The notes below the pieces were generated by a model. The model was not told the DNA's origin and did no database searches. It saw only the letters and a program-made list of their open reading frames with translations. This document shows, one piece after another, positions 16,592 through 25,402 of a DNA stretch of 64,000 nt (position 1 is the first letter of the stretch; each line of letters begins with the position of its first letter). The translations under genes and the position numbers were made by a program. Source of the DNA: JACVRW01 sp963751835 (GTDB lineage Bacteria; Actinomycetota; Thermoleophilia; Solirubrobacterales; Thermoleophilaceae); contig CAVVWD010000029.1 in NCBI GenBank assembly GCA_963751835.1, forward strand, positions 62,001 to 126,000. Reading direction: 5' to 3'.

Positions 16592-17149
16592 GTGCGGGTG
16601 CTCGGCATCAGCGGGAGCCTGCGCCGCGAGTCGCACAACACGCTGTTGCTGCGCGCGGCCGGCGAGCTCGTCGAGAAGCAGGGCGCCGAGTTCGAGGTCT
16701 TCGACGGGCTCAAGGCGATCCCGCCCTACGACGAGGACGACGACATCGGCCACGGCCCGCCGGCCGTGGCCCGTCTCCGGCGGGCGATCGCCGACGCTGA
16801 CGCCCTGATGTTCGCGACCCCGGAATACAACTCGTCGATCCCCGGCGTGCTCAAGAACGCCGTCGACTGGGCCTCGCGGCCGCCCGCCGCGAGCCCGCTT
16901 CGCAACAAGCCCGTCGCCGTGATCGGGGCCAGCACCGGGATGTTCGGCGCCGTCTGGGCCCAGGCCGAGCTGCGCAAGGTCCTGGGCTCGACCGGCGCTC
17001 GCGTGACCGACGTCGAGCTCGCCGTGGGGCACGCCCACGAGCACCTCGACCCCGCCGGGCACCCGTCGGATCCGACCCAGCACGAAGCCCTGAGCGACTC
17101 GGTGGGCGTGCTGCTCGCCGAGCTCCAGCACGCGGAGGTGGCCGCCTAG
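16592..17149 (+). CDS. NADPH-dependent FMN reductase family protein
   Basis: The 185-residue flavodoxin-like protein starts at GTG immediately after the yceI stop; AAGGAG lies inside the upstream gene. It has the phosphate-binding loop GISGSLRRESHN, then FATPEYNSSIPGVLKNA and DWASRPP, and a conserved GASTGMFG. Relatives reduce FMN, quinones, azo dyes or chromate with NAD(P)H. Between two yceI genes it may reduce the compound they carry; this is inference. Confidence 0.88.
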   Translation: MRVLGISGSLRRESHNTLLLRAAGELVEKQGAEFEVFDGLKAIPPYDEDDDIGHGPPAVARLRRAIADADALMFATPEYNSSIPGVLKNAVDWASRPPAASPLRNKPVAVIGASTGMFGAVWAQAELRKVLGSTGARVTDVELAVGHAHEHLDPAGHPSDPTQHEALSDSVGVLLAELQHAEVAA

Positions 17150-17758
17150 ATGACGACCTGGATCTTTGAGCCCGGCCATACCGAGGCCGAGTTCCGGGCC
17201 CGTCACATGATGGTCACCTGGGTGCGCGGCCTCTTCAAGGACATCCACGGGCGGCTCGAGCTCGATTGGGACCGCCGCCTCGAGGCGAGCTTCGAGGGCG
17301 AGATCGACGCCACCGGCATCTGGACCGGCGAGGCCGCCCGCGACGCCCATCTACGCAGCGCCGACTTCCTCGACGTCGACAACCATCCCAGGATCGCCTT
17401 CAGGGGGCGCTTCAGCGAACGCACAGCCGAGACCGCATTCAAGGGCGAGGTGGAGCTGACGATTCGCGGGGTAACGCGCACCGTCCCACTCGACATCGCC
17501 TACATCGGCGAGTGGAAGACGCCATGGTGGGACGGCGACGAGAACAAGGGCGAGATGCGGCGGATCGGCTTCGAGGCGACCGCCAGGATCGACCGGCACG
17601 ACTTCGGCGTCTCCTGGCAGGACGAGCTGCCCGGCGGTGGCGTCGTCGTCAGCAACGAAATCAACGTCACCATCGACGTCGAAGCGATCAGCCTCGACGA
17701 CCTCGAACGAACCGGAGCGATCGAGTACTACATGCCGGCTTCGGCACCTTCCTCCTGA
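17150..17758 (+). CDS. YceI family protein, second copy
   Basis: This 202-residue YceI protein is clearly diverged from the copy at 16058. It has TWIFEPGHTEAEFRARHMMV, DAHLRSADFLDVDNHP, ELTIRGVTRTVPLD and FGVSWQDELPGGG. It carries an insertion around WKTPWWDGDENKGEM and a C-terminal extension. No signal peptide. It begins directly after the reductase stop (TAGATG), with GGAGG 14 bases upstream. Confidence 0.85.
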   Translation: MTTWIFEPGHTEAEFRARHMMVTWVRGLFKDIHGRLELDWDRRLEASFEGEIDATGIWTGEAARDAHLRSADFLDVDNHPRIAFRGRFSERTAETAFKGEVELTIRGVTRTVPLDIAYIGEWKTPWWDGDENKGEMRRIGFEATARIDRHDFGVSWQDELPGGGVVVSNEINVTIDVEAISLDDLERTGAIEYYMPASAPSS

Positions 17759-17810
17759 TCGCGCCGCCCGATCCCGCGACTGGGCGCGTGGGCGCGGCCC
17801 CCCCAGTACC

Positions 17811-17827
17811 CTTGAGGCCGCAAGCAA
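17811..17827 (-). promoter_or_regulatory. Candidate MarR operator, copy 2 (marR leader)
   Basis: On the plus strand this is CTTGAGGCCGCAAGCAA; its reverse complement shares TTGCTTG, GG and CAAG positions with the site at 16014-16030. It ends 6 bp before the marR start codon, so binding there would block ribosome access or transcription, consistent with autoregulation. Confidence 0.5.
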
Positions 17828-17833
17828 ATTTCC

Positions 17834-18322
17834 ATGGCCCCGCCTTCAACCACGACACCCAAGACCTCGCCCGAAATCGACGCCTTTGTGCGCCTGGTCC
17901 GCGCGGGAGTGATCGTCCCTCGCCAGCTGAGCGCTCAGCTGAGCGCCGACCACGGCCTGAACATCAACGCTTACGAGGCGCTGCTCCAACTTGCCCGAGC
18001 GCCTGACAGGCGGATGCGGCGCGTCGATCTGGCATGCAGCCTTCTGCTCACCGCCGGCGGCGTCACACGACTCCTGGACGGCCTCGAGCGCGACGGCTTC
18101 GTAGGCCGCGAGGAGTGCTCGAGCGATCGCCGTGTCAGCTACGCGGTCCTGACCAGTGCCGGCCGCACGAAGCTGCGGGAGGCCACAAAGTCGCATACGA
18201 GGCAGATCCGGGAGCTCCTGGGCGGGACGTACGACGAGGATGAACTCGCACAGCTCGTCGCGCTGCTCGATCGGCTCCCGGGCGTCGATCCCAGCGGCGG
18301 CAGCGTCGAAAGCGACTCCTAG
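17834..18322 (+). CDS. MarR family transcriptional regulator
   Basis: The 162-residue protein has a winged-helix core: LNINAYEALLQLARA, RRVDLACSLLLTAGGVTRLLDGLERDG in two parts, then the wing with SSDRRVSYAVLTSAGR. Length and layout fit MarR proteins, which sense small phenolic or oxidising ligands. It follows two yceI genes and a flavin reductase by 75 bp, with its own putative operator. It probably represses the unit. Confidence 0.88.
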   Translation: MAPPSTTTPKTSPEIDAFVRLVRAGVIVPRQLSAQLSADHGLNINAYEALLQLARAPDRRMRRVDLACSLLLTAGGVTRLLDGLERDGFVGREECSSDRRVSYAVLTSAGRTKLREATKSHTRQIRELLGGTYDEDELAQLVALLDRLPGVDPSGGSVESDS

Positions 18323-18404
18323 CGCCTTTTCCGGCCGGCTGGTTACCCCGACGGCTTCCTCGCCGTTCTGGCCGAGGATTGCCCGCTCGCCGATTCCGAC
18401 GATC

Positions 18405-18590
18405 ATGACGATCATGTACTTCACTGATGCGTGGGCGCTGACCCCGGCCTACGGCACCCCGCCGACCGTCATCTGCGGTCCCGGAGACGCCGATCAGGCT
18501 CACCAGACGGACGAGTCCTGCTCGCTCGAGCTGCTGGATGCCGCCGCCGATGCTTTCTTCGAGATCGCCCGCCGCTGGTGCCGGCTCTGA
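18405..18590 (+). pseudogene. C-terminal stub of an M20 family peptidase/deacylase
   Basis: The frame from 18405 reads YFTDAWALTPAYGTPPTV, ICGPGDADQAHQTDESCS and ends FFEIARRWCRL. This matches the last about 60 residues of ArgE/DapE/Acy1-type M20 metallopeptidases, including the late metal-ligand His region (AHQTDE). The catalytic N-terminal part is absent. The amidase start at 18578 overlaps its end, as if the two genes were once translationally coupled. Confidence 0.65.
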
Positions 18591-19852
18591 GCACGGCCGA
18601 TGCGACCGAGGCCGCGCGCCTGATCGCGCGCGGCGAGGCGAGCTCCGAGGAGGTCGTCGGCGCCTGCCTCGAACGGATTGCGGAGCGCGACGCGACCGTC
18701 CGCGCGTGGGCGCACCTCGATCCGGAGGCGGCGCTCGCCCAGGCGCGGGCCGCGGATGCCTCCGATCGGCGCTCGCCGCTGCACGGGGTGCCGGTTGGGG
18801 TCAAGGACATCATCGACACCCGCGACCTGCCAACCGAGTTCGGCTCCCCGATCCACTCGGGCCGGCGCCCAGCGGCTGACGCCGCGTGCGTGGCGCGCCT
18901 CCGAGAGGCCGGCGCCGTGATCCTCGGGAAGACCAGGACAACCGAATTCGCGTACTTCCACCCGGCGGAGACGCGAAACCCGCTCGACCCGAGTCGCACG
19001 CCGGGCGGCTCGTCGAGCGGATCCGCCGCGGCAGTGGCCGACGGGATGGTTCCGCTGGCGCTGGGAAGCCAGACCGCCGGTTCGACGATCCGCCCCGCAT
19101 CCTTCTGCGGCGTCCTCGGCCTGAAACCGACCCACGGCCTGATCGACCTGACCGGCGTCAAGCGGTTGAGCGCCCGGCTCGACACGCTCGGCCTGTTTGC
19201 GCGCTCGATCGACGACATCGAGCTGTTGCTGGGCACGCTGACCGGGCAGCGCCGGGCGGCCGGATCGGCGGCGCCGCCGCCGCGGATCGCCTTCGCCCGC
19301 ACCGCCCGCTGGGAGCTCGTCGAGCCGGACGCGCGGGCCGCGCTCGAGGCCGCGGCGCTCGCACTCGCGGACGCCGGCGCGCGGGTCGACGAGCTCGAGC
19401 TGCCCGCCGAACTCGAGGCGCTCGTTGACGCCCAGCAGACGATCATGGCGGTGGACGTGGCCGCCAACCTCGCAGGCGAATACGACAGCCACGGTGATCG
19501 CATCAGCGCCGAGCTCAGCGAGCTGATCGAGCAGGGCCGGGCCACGGGAGACGGCGATTACGAGGCCGCGCTGGCCGCAGCCGAACGCGGCGCCAAACGG
19601 CTACCGGCCGTTTTCGAAGCCCACGACATCCTGCTGACCCCGGCCGCCCGCGGCCAGGCCCCCCGCGGCCTCGACGCCACCGGCGACCCGGTCTTCTGCC
19701 GGGCGTGGACGCTGCTCGGAACGCCCGCCATCTCGGTGCCCGGTCCGCTGGGCGCGGACGGGCTTCCGATCGGCGTGCAGCTCGTAGCCCCGCCGGGCCG
19801 CGACGCAGAGCTGCTCGCGGCCGCCCGCTGGGTGTGGCAGGCCCTCGCCTAG
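18578..19852 (+). CDS. Amidase signature family protein
   Basis: From GTG 18578 the protein is 424 residues. The triad elements are visible: Lys in VGVKDIIDT, the cis-Ser in GGSSSGSAAAVA, and the nucleophile Ser in GSQTAGSTIRPAS. Members hydrolyse amides, ureas (allophanate) or Glu-tRNA intermediates; the lack of a gatC or gatB neighbour makes a free amidase likely. The TAG stop lies inside the CTAG target site of the downstream insertion sequence, so the insertion left the gene intact. Confidence 0.85.
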   Translation: MPALSTADATEAARLIARGEASSEEVVGACLERIAERDATVRAWAHLDPEAALAQARAADASDRRSPLHGVPVGVKDIIDTRDLPTEFGSPIHSGRRPAADAACVARLREAGAVILGKTRTTEFAYFHPAETRNPLDPSRTPGGSSSGSAAAVADGMVPLALGSQTAGSTIRPASFCGVLGLKPTHGLIDLTGVKRLSARLDTLGLFARSIDDIELLLGTLTGQRRAAGSAAPPPRIAFARTARWELVEPDARAALEAAALALADAGARVDELELPAELEALVDAQQTIMAVDVAANLAGEYDSHGDRISAELSELIEQGRATGDGDYEAALAAAERGAKRLPAVFEAHDILLTPAARGQAPRGLDATGDPVFCRAWTLLGTPAISVPGPLGADGLPIGVQLVAPPGRDAELLAAARWVWQALA

Positions 19853-21555
19853 GAGACCGCTGAATAAGTCGCTCTTTGCGATCGCTGGTCTGGCGCGGCG
19901 CCCAGCGTGCCTTGTTCGGTGGGACGCCCGCTCTTGGTGGTCGATCCTTCGATCAGGCGCGCTGCGCGACCAGCCGGTGGCCGATCGGGTTGAGGTTGAC
20001 CAGGGCGGCGGTCCAGAGCGCTTGCAAGCGGGCCTTGGCGGCGCCGATGTAGCGGGTCTTTCGGGCACCGTAGCGGTGGGCGAGCAGGCCGAGCAGCCGC
20101 TCGATCCGCGGTCGGGTGCGGCGCAGGTGCTCGGCGGTGTCGGGATCCTCGAGCGCGAGCCGGGCGGCTTGCAAGAGGTCTTCGCGGCGACCGATCTGGA
20201 TGGAACGACGGTCGCTCGCGGTGCAGCGCTGCTTGAGTGGACAGGCACCGCAGTCCGAGCGGCGGAAGTTGGCCCGCCGCTCGCCCCGGCGGTCGGGCTC
20301 GGAGATCCGGGCGACCTTGCCGGCCGGACAGGTCACCGTGCCGGCCACGAGGTCGACCTCGAACTCCTCCTTGTGGAAGCCCGAGCCATTGCGAGAGGTG
20401 GCGGGCGGAGCGAGCACCCCAACGTCGCGTTGCTCGAGCTCCTCGAGCGTGTCGCTGTTGCCGTAGGCGGTGTCGCCGAGCAGGCGCTCGGGGCGTCGCT
20501 CCGCTGGTTGGGCGTCGATCAGGCGCTTGGCCTGCGGGCCGTCCTGCTCCGAGGCGGGAGCGACCTCGACGGCCGTGATCAGCGGCTCGGTGGCGTTGGT
20601 GGCGGCGGCCGAGAGCTTGTAGCCGTCGAAGCGCTGGTGGCGCGACTTGCGCCCGTGGCGCATTTCGGGGTCGACTGTCGAGATGATCCGGTCCTGGCGC
20701 GTTCCGCGGTGTAGGCGCGGCACCCCCGTCGCATCGACGTCGAAGTCCTGGCCCACGAGCTCGCGCAGGAGGGAGTGCGCTTCCCTCACGGCGTCCTCCG
20801 CCAGCAGACCATCCGCGCGCTCGACCGCCCGCAGGGCGCGCTCCGCGTCCTCCGCTACGCGCGTCAGCATCCGCTCCCGCTCGGCCTTTTCGCGCCAGCG
20901 GCAGTCAGGCTTCTCGGCCGGCCGCGAGTAGTCGAACTCGAGTCCGTCGTCCAGCGCTTGGGCGGCGTGCTCATCAGCGCCGGCGACGGCGTCGATCAGC
21001 CCTCGCACGCCCGAGCGCACCAGCCGCACGGTGTCCTGGGTGGCCGCGGCGCCGAGCATCGGCGTCGAGTCGACGATCTGCTCGGCCGGGGCGTCGAGCA
21101 GCCCCAGCTCCCCCGCCAGCGAGAGCGTGTTCTCAAGCGCCAGGCGCTCCTTGCCGTGCAACAAGAGGCGAGCGCGGAAGCGGGTCAGCGTGCTCGAGTT
21201 CCAGCCCGCATGATCGACCGGCAACCCGAGCGCGATCTTCCAGCGCAGATCCCAGGCCACCGCCTCCATCGCCTGCTCGTCGGAGAGCCCGGTGCGGTAC
21301 TGCAGCAGCAGCACCTTGGCCAGCTGCGAAGGCGGAATCGACGGACGGCCCAGCCTCCCCGAATAGCAGTCGGCGAAGTCCTCGTCGCGCACGACCCGCT
21401 CGCCGTGCTCGGCCAGCAGAGCGAAGAACGAACCCTCCGGCAACGGCCCCATCAGCTCGGCCGCATCAAAGAAACCAACCTGGCCAGTCGTCGTCAAGAG
21501 CATGCCCGAACGATCCCGGGCGGCCCGGACGAGACCGGGGTTTTTCAGCGGTCTC
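19853..21555. mobile_element. IS1182-like insertion sequence with CTAG target duplication
   Basis: The element is 1703 bp. Left end GAGACCGCTGAATAA (19853-19867) and right end, reverse-complemented, GAGACCGCTGAAAAA (21555-21541) match at 14 of 15 bases. Direct copies of CTAG flank it at 19849-19852 and 21556-21559. It carries one full-length transposase on the minus strand, so it may still be active. The CTAG duplicated here holds the TAG stop codons of the genes on both sides. Confidence 0.85.
19953..21503 (-). CDS. IS1182 family transposase
   Basis: ATG 21503 (MLLTTTGQVGFFDAAELMG) gives about 516 residues; the frame upstream leads out of the element. It has the N-terminal DUF772-type region (RPSIPPSQLAKVLLLQYRTG, WDLRWKIALGLP), then the DDE-type core with DSTPMLGAAA, STVDPEMRHGRKSRH, GDTAYGN and a Cys-rich CPLKQRCTASDRR. 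The ending ALVNLNPIGHRL is usual. Intact length suggests a functional enzyme. Confidence 0.9.
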   Translation of the reverse strand: MLLTTTGQVGFFDAAELMGPLPEGSFFALLAEHGERVVRDEDFADCYSGRLGRPSIPPSQLAKVLLLQYRTGLSDEQAMEAVAWDLRWKIALGLPVDHAGWNSSTLTRFRARLLLHGKERLALENTLSLAGELGLLDAPAEQIVDSTPMLGAAATQDTVRLVRSGVRGLIDAVAGADEHAAQALDDGLEFDYSRPAEKPDCRWREKAERERMLTRVAEDAERALRAVERADGLLAEDAVREAHSLLRELVGQDFDVDATGVPRLHRGTRQDRIISTVDPEMRHGRKSRHQRFDGYKLSAAATNATEPLITAVEVAPASEQDGPQAKRLIDAQPAERRPERLLGDTAYGNSDTLEELEQRDVGVLAPPATSRNGSGFHKEEFEVDLVAGTVTCPAGKVARISEPDRRGERRANFRRSDCGACPLKQRCTASDRRSIQIGRREDLLQAARLALEDPDTAEHLRRTRPRIERLLGLLAHRYGARKTRYIGAAKARLQALWTAALVNLNPIGHRLVAQRA

Positions 21556-24500
21556 CTAGTTCGAGAACACCTGCAGCTCCGCCGCGCGGACGTTGTCGTC
21601 CTGCGTGCTGCCGTCCTCGCAGTCCGTGATGTTGATGGGATCGTCGTCCTGGTCACCCTGGTAGCCCGGCGTTCCGGTGCATTGGTTCGTGACCACGCGG
21701 AGCCGGACGTGCGTCGCCCGCGTCCGTGGGACGTTGAAGGAGCGCATGATCAGGTCGGGCGCCCGCGGCCGCGGCACGGTGGCGGGGAAGGCGTCGGCCG
21801 GGCTCGTGAATATGACGCTGAAGTGGGCGTTCTGGCTGCAATCGACCCCCCGGCGCGCCTCGCAGGTCAGGAACTCGAACTGGCGCAGCGCGGAGTAGCG
21901 GCTCTGTGCAAGCGTGTCGCCGTCTGGATCCGCCGGTAGCCGCGTGCGCAGCATCGCGCTGACCCCGATCCGGCGGATCTGATGCCCTTGCCGGCTCGGA
22001 TCCAGCCTCACCGTCACCTGCTTGCCGGCAACCGGCGATCCGAGCGAAGCCCAGTTCGTCGCCTCCGTGTCGTCGATCAGCTTCGTCAGGTTGATGCCGT
22101 CACCGCTCGCCGTGGCGCCGTTCGCGCTCGAGGCGAGGTTGCGGTCCATCTCGACCCGCAGGTCGCGCGTCTGGCCCGGCTCCGAACGAAGCCGTCAGCC
22201 GGGCGGCGCCGAAGCCATCGCCCGCGGGCCACGAACTCGTACGAGCCCGGCACGATCCGGAAGGTGGGACCGAGCGGTGTCGCCGGGTCGGTGTCGGCGA
22301 TCGGCGTCACGCGAGCCTCGTAGCGCCCCACGAACAGCTCCACGGCGCTCCCGCCTGGCCTGCCCAGTCGGTGTGAGCGTGACCGTGGCCTCGTTCGCGT
22401 AGGGCGACTCGAAGCTCGGGCATCGGGATCGGCGTCGTCTGTACCGCCGCGTGGTCGCGCCCTCGCCGAAGCCACGGCCCGCGAATGCGTTCCAGAGGAC
22501 GTCCTGGTTGGCGCCGCCGAAGCGCAGGAGGTCGGCCGCGAGCATGGCGTCGCGTGCGTCAATCATGCTGACCCTCGCCCTGCGCCATCAGCAGCCAGGC
22601 GTCGAACACGAGCTGCGCCCAGCGCCGGTTGCCCGGGCAGGCGGTCGACCGGCTGGCTCGCCGCGCGCGCACGCCACGCTGCAACGCGGCGGTTGCCGGC
22701 TGCCGTAACGCGGCGTTCATCGCCGCGCGGATGTCGTAGTTCGCCGCGCTCCAGATCTCGCCGTCCGCATGCACCTGGCTCAGCACGGACAGGTGGCGAC
22801 GTTGCACACGAAGTCGTAGCCGACGTCCGAGTAGTTGAGCGGGCTCGCGTTCATGCCGTAGTTGCGGATGCCCGCCTCCTTGTCGCCCGTGACGTACGGC
22901 GCCGACCGCGAAGGGGTTCTCGCCGCCGACCGGCGCGAAGCCGTACTCGCTCAGGTACTCGATCGCCATGAGATCGGACCAGCTCTCGCCCATCGCGCCG
23001 GCCTGGGCGCCCGACAGGTTGGCGGATCGGCCCGCCGACCATGCGGTTGGAGATCGCATGCGTGTACTCGTGGCCGATCACGCGTCATGTCGAAGTCGCC
23101 GTCGACGCAGGGCGCGTAGAAGCCCGCCGGCGATCGGCTGCCACAGGTACATGTTGGTGATCGGCGGGATCCCGTCGGCGGGTGTGATCTGGTTGGCGTT
23201 GTCGCGCGCGAGGAACGCCGGTGGGCCGCCCACGATGCCGCCGGCCTGGGCATTGCCCTGCTCCAGATCGTTCTCCGCGCCGCCGCGGCCGAAGTTGAAG
23301 TCCTGGAGGTTGAACGTCCGCTCGGTGAAGCCGAGGTGGTAGGACCAGTCGTGCATGCGGTTGTGCATCGCGAAGAGGTTCGCGAGCGCGGCGTCAATGT
23401 CGTTCCGCTGCGGCGAGGTGAAGGTTGTCCCGGGGTTGCAGCGCTGCTCGAGCCACTGGTTCGTCCAGCCGTAGGCGTAGTCACGTGTGGGAGACGGGGT
23501 GGCCGGGTTGACCCCGACCGTGAACGGGTCAAATCTGTTCCAGTTCTCCACGCTGTTCGCCGCGTTGCCGAGCGTCGTGTTCGTGGCCACGCCGGTGCGG
23601 GCGTTGACGTCCGATGGGAACTGCGACGCGCTGTTCTGGAGCACCAGTTCGCACCCGGGCGCGCCACTCAGCCAGCACCACACGTCCCGGGTGTCGGTCG
23701 ACGAGTAGTTCATCGGCGGGGTGTTCGGGAACACCGTCCACGTCGGGTTGTCGGCGAGATGGTCGATCGTGCTCTCGCGGATCAGCACCGAGCCCGTCTC
23801 CGCGTCGACGAAGGAGGCGAACGCCTGCGGGGAAGCGTCGTTGTCGATCAGCGAGGTCTCCCACGCGGGCCGCACTCCACTCGTGGGCGTCGGGACCGCG
23901 ACCAGCCGCGCGCGGGCGGGGTGCGTCAGCGAGCTCGCGTCGAACACCGTCCAGCCGTCCACCGCGCGCTCCCCCGAGAGCGTTCCGAGCTCCATGCCCG
24001 CCTCGGCGGCGGCCGCCTGTAGCGCCTCAGCGGCCGAGAGCCGTCGCTCGCCGGTGAGGGCCGTCTCGCGTGCCAGCGACGAGGACACGTACGCGACCCT
24101 CCCCTCTACCACGCCGACAACGATCAGGCCGTCGTGTCCGGCGGCCAGGCCGTCGAAGCGCTGGCGCAGGAGCACCGCGCGCCCGGCGCCGACCGGCGCC
24201 GCGTTGACGAGCTCCAGGTCGCTCGTCTCGGTCTCCGACAGCCCGAGCAGCGCGCGGTTCTGTGCAATCCACCGGCGTGCGGCGGTGACCGGGTTGCCGG
24301 GAAGGCCTCGCGCGAGATAGCCGTCCGCCCGGATCAGCGAGCGTGGGGTGCCGAAGCGGTTCCACTTCGCGTTCGCCTGACGGTCTGTCGCCAAGGTCCG
24401 CTGGGTCGAGGTCGGCGAGAGCGTGCCCTTGCGGAAGTCGACGTCCTCGCGCCCCCCGTTCTCACCCTGGAACCGGGGCGCCGCCGACGCGCTCGCCGCG

Positions 24501-24580
24501 GCACCGAGCAGCGCCGCCACGCCCACCAAAGTCGCCAGCCTCGCCACTTGCGAACCGGTGAAACAGCGCAATCCCTGCAT
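21556..24580 (-). pseudogene. Secreted M36 (fungalysin-type) metallopeptidase, frame broken in a 1-kb patch
   Basis: The start at 24580 has a GGGAGGGGAAGG site and a signal peptide (LVGVAALLGAAASASAA). The propeptide/FTP-like part and the catalytic start read cleanly to about 23130. After that, all pieces of the M36 protein are present but in changing frames: NRMVGG preceded by the zinc motif HEYTH, then GESWSDLMAIEYL with the third-ligand Glu, GDKEAGIRNYG, and QLVFDAWLLMAQ. The last 600 bp read cleanly again. I count about 14 frame changes between 22173 and 23127, mostly one extra base. Removing them restores about 1000 residues. It acts outside the cell. Confidence 0.8.
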
Positions 24581-24637
24581 GCCTTCCCCTCCCGAAGCTG
24601 CCGCACCTGTCTTACCCTTCAGGGGCGGAAACTAGAC

Positions 24638-25240
24638 CTATTCGGGCATGGATGAACCAATTGGGGGATCCTGCCGCAGGGCGGGGGCCACGGGCCGGTA
24701 GTAGAGGAGGACGTTGCCGGAGTCGAAGGGCCTGCTCTTCACGAGCTCCAGGCCGATCTGCTGAGCGGCAGTTCTGAACACCGACTTGCCGGCACCTAGG
24801 ACGACCGGGCTCACCATGATCCGCACCTCGTCGACCAGTCCCGCCTCGAGGAGCCCCACAGTCAGGTCCGAGCTGCCGAAGATCGCGATGTCCTTGCCGG
24901 GCTGCTCCTTGAGCTTGGTGAGCTCCTCGGCGACGTCCCCGCTGATCACCCGCGTGTTGGCCCACTCGGCCTTGTCCAGGGTCCGCGAGACGACGATCTT
25001 CGCGAGGCCGTTCATTCGCGCGGCGATCTGTGGATCGTCCTCCACCCCTGCCGGCGTCGGCCAGTAGGCCGCCATTCCCTCGTAGGTGACCCGCCCGAAC
25101 AGCAGCGTGTCGGCCTCGTCGAGCTGCTCTACCGCGAACCTGTTGAACTCGTCATCGGTGACCCAGAAGTCGAACTCCCCGTTCGGGCCCTCGTAGTAGC
25201 CGTCGACGGTGGTCATCAGGAACGCGAAGATCTTCCTCAT
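24638..25240 (-). CDS. Dihydrofolate reductase-like (RibD C-terminal) family protein
   Basis: ATG 25240 with AAGGAG 9 bases upstream gives 200 residues. It matches actinobacterial RibD_C/DHFR-fold proteins: KIFAFLMTTVDGYYEGP, then FAVEQLDEADTLLFGRVTYEGMA in two parts, IVVSRTLDKAEWANTRVI, and IAIFGSSDLTVGLLEAGLVDE. These bind NADPH, but the substrate of the stand-alone form is unknown. It follows a decayed hydrolase gene and overlaps its stop (ATGA). Confidence 0.85.
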   Translation of the reverse strand: MRKIFAFLMTTVDGYYEGPNGEFDFWVTDDEFNRFAVEQLDEADTLLFGRVTYEGMAAYWPTPAGVEDDPQIAARMNGLAKIVVSRTLDKAEWANTRVISGDVAEELTKLKEQPGKDIAIFGSSDLTVGLLEAGLVDEVRIMVSPVVLGAGKSVFRTAAQQIGLELVKSRPFDSGNVLLYYRPVAPALRQDPPIGSSMPE

Positions 25241-25402
25241 CGGGTCTCTCCTTGTGATGGCATCCGCCCGGCGCGGCGGACCGGCGCGAGCGTGAGCACG
25301 GGATCGGTGGCCAGGAAGTCGAAGCTCCGGGTCCCCCGACGATCCGCTCGAGAGCTCGTCGTACCAGGTGCGTACCTCGTCAAGCTCTACGTAGCCGGCC
25401 AC
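25237..25402 (-). pseudogene. Alpha/beta hydrolase remnant with internal deletion
   Basis: From GTG 25402 the frame reads MAGYVELDEVRTWYDE, the typical opening of small alpha/beta hydrolases. After about 20 codons the similarity ends. A second frame then gives DFLATDPVLTLAPVRRAG and stops at 25237, which resembles the usual C-terminus of the same family. The nucleophile elbow, catalytic acid and His are all missing. The GTG overlaps the stop of the dehydrogenase upstream by 1 bp (TAGTG). Confidence 0.55.

Noticed and set aside
22140..23130. Repeat array or recombination hot spot as cause of the M36 frame changes
   Set aside because: No repeats are visible and the protein order is normal when single bases are removed, so error or point indels explain it better.
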